Shown: positions 8,284 to 12,342 of the stretch, in pieces
How positions within the stretch are numbered: the first letter of the stretch is position 1
How the letters are laid out: the number at the start of each line of letters is the position of its first letter
Assembly (NCBI GenBank): GCA_021793495.1
Contig: JAJYSQ010000006.1
Coordinates: 1-12,342, forward strand
DNA from: Actinomycetes bacterium
GTDB lineage: Bacteria > Actinomycetota > Actinomycetes > JAJYSQ01
Direction: 5' to 3'
DNA length: 12,342 nt
Notes under the pieces: generated by a model
Database searches by the model: none
What the model saw: only the letters and a program-made list of their open reading frames with translations
Told to the model about the DNA's origin: nothing
Program-made: the position numbers and the translations under genes

Positions 8284-10219
8284 GCACGTCGTGCCGGCGC
8301 ACCGCCGGCACGCAGGATCAGCGAGGGGATCCGGCCGCAGGCGGCTCCTGTTGCTGGTGTGCGCGGCCACGATCCTGGTGGGGTGTGCCCGGATCCCCAC
8401 ATCGGGGCCGATCGTGCAAGGGCCGGTGGCGCCCTACCGGCCGCCGGACTCCTACGTCCGGGTCCTCGTCTCCGCCCCGCCCGCCGGTGCGACCCCCTCG
8501 GAGATCGTCCAGGGATTCCTGCAGGCCACCGTGGACTTCGACAATGGTCACGCGGTGGCCCGGGAGTACCTCACCTCGTCGGCGGCCGCGTCCTGGCAGC
8601 CGGCGACCGGGGTGACCGTGTACGCGGACAACGGCCAGTTCTCCATTGCCCAGAAGCCTGCGGTCGGGGTGCCCGAGCCGCGACGCGACCTGAGTACGCG
8701 ATCCCCCGTCGCTGTCGTCGCGTCCTCGCCGCCGGCCTCAGCTTCGCCGTCACCGTCGACCTCGTCATCCGGGCGGGCCGTCGCCCGGCCGGTGCCGAGC
8801 GACGTGGTCGACCTGGCAGCCACGAAGATCGCCACGATCGACAGCCAGGGTCAGTACTCGCCGGCGCCCATGGCGGAGCCGCTCTCGGTGCGCTTCACGC
8901 TGGAGATGGTCTCGGGCCAGTGGCGGATCTCCGCGCTGCCCCAGGGCATGCTGCTCAGCGCGTACGACGTGGCGAACGTCTACCGCTCGGTCGACCTGTA
9001 CTTCCTGGACCCGCACCGCGGTGTCCTGGTGCCCGACCCGGTGTTCCTGCCGGCTCGCCCGGGCCTGTCGACGACGCTGGTCCGCCGGCTGCTGGCCGGT
9101 CCGACCAGCCGATTGCGCGGCGCGGTGGCCACCGCGGTGCCCGCGGGCACGGGGCTGCTCAGCGCGGTGCCGGTGGAGAACGGCCAGGCACAGGTCGACC
9201 TGTCCGACTCTGCCCTGCGGGCCGGGACGGCCGACCGCCAGGCGATGGCTGCCCAGATCGTGTGGACGCTGCGCCAGCTGCCCGACGTGAGCTCGGTGGT
9301 GGTGTCGGTCAACGGCACGCCTGTGTCCATCCCCGGGGCTGGTACGTCCCAGACCCGGAGCACCTGGGCGTCGTTCGACCCGGACGTCCTGGCACCCAAC
9401 GCCACCGGGTACCTGGAGCACGCCGGGCGGCTGTCGATCCTCGTGGTCCGCGAGGTACCGGCCGGCACGGCCACCACGCTGGCACCCGTGGCCGGACCGG
9501 TCGGGGACGGCCAGGTCCGGCTGGCACGGGCGGCGGTGTCGCTCGACGGCTCTCTGGTCGCCGGCGTGGCCGCCGGTGGCCACACGGTGCTCGTCGGCGG
9601 GGTGGGGTCGGCCAAGGCGCCGGTGGCGTGGTTCCGGGGGACGCACGTGACGGCGTTGTCGTGGGACCGTACGAGCGGCCTGTGGATCCTCGACCAGACC
9701 TCGACCGGCTCCCAGATCTGGGTGGTGCACGGTCCCAACGACGCCCGCAGGGTGCTGGTCAACGGGCTCGGCTCGACCGCCGTGAGCGACCTGCGGGTGT
9801 CGCGGGACGGCACCCGGGTCGCGATGATCGTCGGAGCCACCGGGTCCAGGCTGCTGCTGGGGGCGGTGATCCCGGGGGAGAAGCCGTCGGACGCTCCTCA
9901 GGTCGGCGGGCTGTGGCGCGTGGCCCCGGGGCTCACCGGGTTCCGGTCGGTGTCCTGGATGAACGCCGACCGGCTGGCCGTGCTCGCCACGGCTCCTGGT
10001 CAGGCACTGGCTCCCTACCTGGTGGGCGTCGACGGGTTCCTGGTCGCCTCGACCGTCGGTCCGGCCGGGGCGGCCCCGCTGACCGGTGCCACCACCGTCG
10101 CAGCCGGGCCTGGCTCGCTGCCGTTGCTCGTCGGCACCTCGTCGGGCTCGGTGTACCAGCTGGACGGGCGTACCTGGGCGCTGGTCGCCACGGATGCCTA
10201 CCCCCTGTACCCCGGCTGA
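8276..10219 (+). CDS. lpqB: Lipoprotein LpqB (GerMN and beta-propeller domains)
   Basis: A 647-residue membrane-anchored lipoprotein on the outer face of the cytoplasmic membrane. In mycobacteria LpqB interacts with the MtrB sensor region and modulates MtrAB signalling. The signal peptide has an Arg-rich n-region (20-23), a hydrophobic core (24-35) and a lipobox LVGC with lipidated Cys37. The typical motif IPTSGP follows. A GerMN-type domain lies at about 238-350, and the remainder (about 360-647) is the LpqB beta-propeller-like region. A Ser/Pro-rich insertion sits at about 146-168 inside the N-terminal domain. The GTG at 8276-8278 has GGAG 8 nt upstream and overlaps the mtrB stop by 8 nt (GTGGGTGA). 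An in-frame GTG at 8291 would shorten the n-region only. The stop codon lies inside the first unit of a 13-bp tandem repeat. Confidence 0.95.
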   Translation: MGEHVVPAHRRHAGSARGSGRRRLLLLVCAATILVGCARIPTSGPIVQGPVAPYRPPDSYVRVLVSAPPAGATPSEIVQGFLQATVDFDNGHAVAREYLTSSAAASWQPATGVTVYADNGQFSIAQKPAVGVPEPRRDLSTRSPVAVVASSPPASASPSPSTSSSGRAVARPVPSDVVDLAATKIATIDSQGQYSPAPMAEPLSVRFTLEMVSGQWRISALPQGMLLSAYDVANVYRSVDLYFLDPHRGVLVPDPVFLPARPGLSTTLVRRLLAGPTSRLRGAVATAVPAGTGLLSAVPVENGQAQVDLSDSALRAGTADRQAMAAQIVWTLRQLPDVSSVVVSVNGTPVSIPGAGTSQTRSTWASFDPDVLAPNATGYLEHAGRLSILVVREVPAGTATTLAPVAGPVGDGQVRLARAAVSLDGSLVAGVAAGGHTVLVGGVGSAKAPVAWFRGTHVTALSWDRTSGLWILDQTSTGSQIWVVHGPNDARRVLVNGLGSTAVSDLRVSRDGTRVAMIVGATGSRLLLGAVIPGEKPSDAPQVGGLWRVAPGLTGFRSVSWMNADRLAVLATAPGQALAPYLVGVDGFLVASTVGPAGAAPLTGATTVAAGPGSLPLLVGTSSGSVYQLDGRTWALVATDAYPLYPG

Positions 10220-10262
10220 GCAGCTCGGCTGAGCAGCTCGGCTGAGCAGCTCGGCTGAGCAG
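10214..10262 (+). repeat. 13-bp tandem repeat, about 3.8 copies
   Basis: The unit GGCTGAGCAGCTC occurs at 10214-10226, 10227-10239 and 10240-10252 without mismatch, and a partial copy of 10 bases ends at 10262. The first unit supplies the lpqB stop codon. Because 13 is not a multiple of 3, the TGA in successive units (10217, 10230, 10243, 10256) falls in all three frames. Each unit contains GAGC-A-GCTC, and adjacent units give GCTC-GGCT-GAGC, so the transcript could fold into several short hairpins. There is no U tract. It could be a slippage-generated minisatellite or a weak structural element between lpqB and comF. Confidence 0.95.
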
Positions 10263-10307
10263 AGCCCGCTGGCGGCCCGGTGCCGGTCCACAGGGCAGCG
10301 TGGCTGT

Positions 10308-10328
10308 CCCACGAGCGCCCCGCGTGGG
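10308..10328 (+). other. Short inverted repeat in the comF leader
   Basis: CCCACG (10308-10313) and CGTGGG (10323-10328) form a perfect 6-bp stem around a 9-nt loop. The stem ends 3 nt before the AGGGTGG that probably serves as the comF ribosome-binding site, so it might influence comF translation. Short GC-rich stems arise often by chance at this base composition. Confidence 0.35.
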
Positions 10329-10343
10329 CTCAGGGTGGCGGCC

Positions 10344-11204
10344 ATGAGATCTCCGGGCACCCGGTCGAGGCTCCCGGCCGTGATAGCCCGGTGGGGGTTG
10401 GCGGTTCGCCGAGGAGCGCTGGGTCTGGCGGACCTGGCGGTTCCTCGCGCGTGTCCGGGCTGCGCCAGCCCGCTACCGCCGCAAGGGCCTGGGGTCTGTG
10501 ACTCCTGCCGGCAGTCGTTGGGGCAGTCGGTCCGCCGCCATCGCCCCGACCCGTCGCCGCCTGGGTTGCCGGAGATCCATGTGGTCACGGGGTACGCCGG
10601 AGCGGTGGCCCGGCTCATCGGCGCGCACAAGGAACGGGCGAACCCGGCAGCTCGGGCGGCGCTGGCCGAGGCACTGGCCCGGTCGGTATGGTCGGCCGCG
10701 GCCGCGGCCATGGCCGGTGGACCCGAGCAGTCGAGCACGCGAGATCCGGTTCCACCGCACGCTCGCCCGTGCACCGTCGTCGCGGTTCCCGCGCCGTCCT
10801 CGTCGGCGTCCCGACGGCGGCGTGGTGAGGATCCCACCGAGCTGCTGGCACACGCCGCGGTGCGGCGGCTGGTCGAGCTCGGGGTGCCCGCCGTGCTCGT
10901 GCCAGCCCTGCGCGCGCAACGACCGGTACGCGACCAGGCCGGTCTGGCGGCCACCGCACGGGCCACGAACGTGGCGGGGTCGATGGCTCTGGGCGCGCGG
11001 GGTCGATCTGCCGTGCTGTCCGCCGTCCGCAGCGGAGCGGTACTGATCGTTGTCGACGACGTGGTCACCACCGGGGTCACCCTGTCCGAGGCCGTGCGTG
11101 CTCTGGAGCACGCCGGGGTTCGGGCGCACGGTGTGGCCACTGTGGCCGCGACCCTGCGCCGGGGACGGACAGGTGGGCCCGACCCGCCCGATCTGCTCGC
11201 CTGA
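10344..11204 (+). CDS. comF: ComF-family phosphoribosyltransferase-like protein
   Basis: A 286-residue cytoplasmic protein. The N-terminal zinc-ribbon has two CxxC pairs (Cys37/Cys40 and Cys52/Cys55). The type I phosphoribosyltransferase fold follows, with RRRRG (157-161), a QxGL segment (198-201), RATNVAGSM (206-214) and the PRPP-binding loop VVDDVVTTGVT (236-246). ComF proteins are linked to DNA uptake in competent bacteria. In actinobacteria they are conserved between lpqB and hpf, where the exact substrate is unknown. All family motifs are intact, and the length is slightly above usual because of an Ala/Pro-rich stretch at about 115-140. I chose the ATG at 10344, with AGGGTGG just upstream; the in-frame GTG at 10335 would add three residues. 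It lies 124 nt after lpqB, separated by the tandem repeat and a short hairpin. Confidence 0.92.
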   Translation: MRSPGTRSRLPAVIARWGLAVRRGALGLADLAVPRACPGCASPLPPQGPGVCDSCRQSLGQSVRRHRPDPSPPGLPEIHVVTGYAGAVARLIGAHKERANPAARAALAEALARSVWSAAAAAMAGGPEQSSTRDPVPPHARPCTVVAVPAPSSSASRRRRGEDPTELLAHAAVRRLVELGVPAVLVPALRAQRPVRDQAGLAATARATNVAGSMALGARGRSAVLSAVRSGAVLIVVDDVVTTGVTLSEAVRALEHAGVRAHGVATVAATLRRGRTGGPDPPDLLA

Positions 11205-11390
11205 CCAACGTGCCTGTTCGACCAGGGGTCGCCAGGTCCCCTTCCACCCAGGATCTCTGTCCCAGTAGCGTCAGGTCATGGCACCCGCTCGGGTCCGTGG
11301 TTGCGTCGGGGTCGTCTGGCCGTTCCTGGCCGAACGATTCCGACAAGCCGATGCCAGCCGCAGGCAAAACGGTCCACGTAAGGCGACTCG

Positions 11391-11420
11391 TTGTCGACCG
11401 ATCACGGTGCGGCTTAGACG
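11391..11420 (+). promoter_or_regulatory. Candidate sigma-70-like promoter for hpf
   Basis: TTGTCG (11391-11396) and TAGACG (11415-11420) are spaced by 18 nt, or by 17 nt if TTAGAC at 11414 is taken as the -10. Both hexamers are imperfect matches to actinobacterial consensus. The position, about 170 nt before hpf, would give a long leader containing the 11436-11456 hairpin. I found no good SigB/SigF-type (GTTT/GGGTA) or SigR-type (GGAAT/GTT) element in this orientation. Confidence 0.25.
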
Positions 11421-11435
11421 TCAGTCCTGCCCCAC

Positions 11436-11456
11436 CGGGGGTCCCGATGACCCCCG
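11436..11456 (+). other. GC-rich hairpin in the hpf leader
   Basis: CGGGGGTC (11436-11443) and GACCCCCG (11449-11456) are exact reverse complements around the 5-nt loop CCGAT, giving a very stable 8-bp stem. No U tract follows. It lies 232 nt after comF and 130 nt before hpf, so it could be a non-canonical terminator or transcript-end stabiliser, or a structural element of the hpf leader. Confidence 0.6.
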
Positions 11457-11475
11457 TCACGGGAGAAGGGGAGTA

Positions 11476-11568
11476 GTGGCACGTGAGGCCGCGAGACCCT
11501 CAGCAGGCGGATGTGGGGACGAAGACCAGGTCGGCCGGGCGGGTGCCTGTCCGGTTGGTCGCCGATGA
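11476..11568 (+). CDS. Possible 30-codon leader ORF upstream of hpf
   Basis: A GTG at 11476-11478 is preceded by the purine-rich GAGAAGGGGAG, a plausible ribosome-binding site. The frame gives 30 residues (beginning VAREAARPSAGG) and ends with TGA at 11566-11568, 18 nt before the hpf GTG. The composition (Arg, Ala, Gly) is unremarkable, and the peptide matches no family I know. The case rests only on the ribosome-binding site and on its position close upstream of hpf; it may equally be chance in GC-rich non-coding DNA. Confidence 0.2.
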   Translation: MAREAARPSAGGCGDEDQVGRAGACPVGRR

Positions 11569-11586
11569 ACTCTCGGGAGGCACGTC

Positions 11587-12198
11587 GTGGACATCATCGT
11601 CAAGGGACGCCGCACCAAGGTGGCGGAGCGATTCCGTCGCCAGGTGGAGGAGAAGCTCGCCAAGATCGAGCGGCTCGACCACACGGTGAGCAGGGCCGAG
11701 GTCGTGCTCAGCGAGGAGCGCAACCCGCGGCTGGCGGACGTGTCCGACCGGGTGGAGATCACCCTGTACAGCCGCGGACCGGTGGTTCGAGCGGAGGCGG
11801 CGGCGGGCGATCCGTTGGCCGCACTCGATCTCGCATCGAGCCGTCTGGAGGGGCAGCTACGCAAGGCTGGCGACCGTCGGCGGGTCCACCACGGCCACCG
11901 CACCCCCGAGTCGTTGGCGACGGCTGCGACTGCCCTCGACCCGACTGCCGCTCCTGATCAGGCGGCTGCTCCCGGCCAGGAAGGCTCGGCCCCCCCGGGG
12001 GTCGACGAAGGTCCGCTGGTCATCCGGGACAAGACTCACGCGGCGGCGCCGATGACGTTGGACCAGGCGCTGTACGAGATGGAGCTGGTGGGTCACGACT
12101 TCTACCTTTTCGTCGACGCCGACTCCCGGCGCCCCAGCGTCGTCTACCGGCGGCGCGGCTACGACTATGGGGTGATCCGCCTCGACGTCGGCCGATGA
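11587..12198 (+). CDS. hpf: Long-form ribosome hibernation promoting factor (HPF/RaiA)
   Basis: A 203-residue cytoplasmic protein that binds the 30S subunit near the decoding site and drives 100S dimer formation during stress or stationary phase. The N-terminal HPF/RaiA domain (about 1-100) starts MDIIVKGRR and includes the basic helix VAERFRRQVEEKLAKIERL and the strand-rich VEITLYSRGPVVRAE. A low-complexity Ala/Pro linker spans about 105-142. The C-terminal dimerisation domain (about 143-203) carries VIRDKTH, PMTLDQALYEMELVGHDFYLF and VVYRRRGYDYGVIRLD, which makes this the long type. The GTG at 11587-11589 has GGGAGG 6 nt upstream, an excellent site. In many actinobacteria hpf follows comF and precedes a response regulator or secA. 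The long upstream leader suggests its own regulation. Confidence 0.96.
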   Translation: MDIIVKGRRTKVAERFRRQVEEKLAKIERLDHTVSRAEVVLSEERNPRLADVSDRVEITLYSRGPVVRAEAAAGDPLAALDLASSRLEGQLRKAGDRRRVHHGHRTPESLATAATALDPTAAPDQAAAPGQEGSAPPGVDEGPLVIRDKTHAAAPMTLDQALYEMELVGHDFYLFVDADSRRPSVVYRRRGYDYGVIRLDVGR

Positions 12199-12316
12199 GC
12201 AGGTCGCTCGTCCGCACGACAATTCATGGCATCATGCGCGAAGGTGACCAGCTCGCGTCAGCCGGCATCGAGCGTTGCCCCGGATGGCGCGAGCATCGGT
12301 GAGGAGTTCAGGACCC
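12199..12316 (+). promoter_or_regulatory. Intergenic region after hpf with an AT-richer patch
   Basis: The 118-bp gap contains a clearly AT-richer stretch at 12219-12237 (around GACAATTCATGGCATCAT) in otherwise GC-rich DNA. GACAAT at 12219-12224 matches the -10 consensus at four of six positions, making this the best promoter candidate for the next gene, but no good -35 is seen. No U-tailed terminator for hpf is present. Confidence 0.3.
12251..12294 (+). other. Inverted repeat with 30-nt spacer downstream of hpf
   Basis: GCTCGCG (12251-12257) and CGCGAGC (12288-12294) are exact reverse complements. The interior includes GCC..GGC segments (near 12261 and 12281-12288) that could extend the fold. 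It lies just before the presumed start of the next gene, so it may be leader structure or chance in GC-rich sequence. Confidence 0.35.
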
Positions 12317-12342
12317 GTGAGCGACCAGGCAGGACGGATCGG
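12317..12342 (+). CDS. Probable start of the next gene (cut by window edge)
   Basis: A GTG at 12317-12319 opens a frame reading VSDQAGRI to the end of the window. GAGGAG (12300-12305) and CAGGA (12309-12313) lie upstream as possible ribosome-binding sites. Eight codons cannot identify the product. In several actinobacteria a LuxR-type response regulator or secA follows hpf, and such regulators often begin in a similar way, but that is only gene-order expectation. Confidence 0.4.

Larger units (their letters stand above)
11205..11586 (+). promoter_or_regulatory. 382-bp non-coding region, hpf leader
   Basis: No protein of recognisable family is encoded here on either strand. It contains AGGGG-9-CCCCT at 11224-11242 (20 nt after comF, a weak terminator-like stem without U tract), CGTTC-6-GAACG at 11321-11336, a promoter-like pair at 11391-11420, an 8-bp hairpin at 11436-11456, and a possible 30-codon ORF at 11476-11568. 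The hpf ribosome-binding site GGGAGG lies at 11575-11580. Base use is less strictly third-position GC than in the genes, which supports a non-coding status. Independent transcription of hpf from this region is an inference. Confidence 0.7.

Noticed and set aside
8765..11140. A 791-codon open frame on the minus strand opposite lpqB and comF, and similar long antisense frames elsewhere.
   Set aside because: High GC at third positions removes stop codons from other frames. The frame crosses two well-identified genes and has low-complexity, family-less translation.
11224..11242. AGGGG-9-CCCCT after comF as an intrinsic terminator.
   Set aside because: The stem is only 5 bp and there is no U tract; chance occurrence is likely at this GC content.
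11321..11336. CGTTC-6-GAACG palindrome as a possible SOS (LexA) box.
   Set aside because: The actinobacterial LexA site has GAAC before GTTC with a 4-nt spacer; here the half-sites are in the opposite order, and no SOS gene follows.
11278..11475. Upstream part of a 96-codon frame between comF and hpf starting at ATG 11278.
   Set aside because: No ribosome-binding site, no recognisable protein, and base use unlike the neighbours; only the final 30 codons have a plausible start and are listed with low confidence.

Overview
The window is a chromosomal segment from a high-GC (by eye about 70% or more) Gram-positive bacterium of the phylum Actinomycetota. Four things point there: third codon positions are almost all G or C; GTG start codons are frequent; the block mtrA-mtrB-lpqB-comF-hpf is typical of this phylum; and the proteins MtrA, MtrB and LpqB are actinobacterial. 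mtnA directly upstream of mtrA, instead of tmk as in Mycobacterium, argues against a mycobacterium. I do not name a genus.

Left half (1-4472, minus strand): a compact five-gene operon read right to left. It encodes a multi-pass membrane protein with a proline-rich N-terminus, a DUF4129 protein, a DUF4350 protein, a MoxR-type AAA+ ATPase and the start of a DUF58 protein cut by the window edge. Junctions are very tight: a 4-nt ATGA overlap, an 8-nt gap or a possible 4-nt CTGA overlap, an 11-nt overlap and a 34-nt gap. This is the widespread MoxR/DUF58/DUF4129/DUF4350 envelope module. The ATPase is probably a chaperone-like motor acting with the membrane-bound partners; its client is unknown.

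A 168-bp divergent intergenic region (4473-4640) separates this operon from the plus-strand genes.

Right half (4641-12198, plus strand): mtnA (methionine salvage isomerase), then mtrA and mtrB (two-component system for cell wall, division and osmotic responses) and lpqB (lipoprotein that modulates MtrB), tightly coupled. A 124-bp gap follows with a 13-bp tandem repeat that begins at the lpqB stop codon, then comF (phosphoribosyltransferase-fold protein). A 382-bp leader with hairpins and a possible 30-codon upstream ORF precedes hpf (long ribosome hibernation factor). The last 144 bp hold an AT-richer patch, an inverted repeat and the probable first codons of another gene.

I see no mobile element, tRNA, rRNA, CRISPR array, pseudogene or clear sign of horizontal transfer. 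The gene content is conserved core genome. The less ordinary signals are non-coding or at gene junctions: the 13-bp repeat, the hpf leader, the start-codon choices, and family-atypical tails or linkers in MtrB and LpqB. I found no convincing undescribed system.
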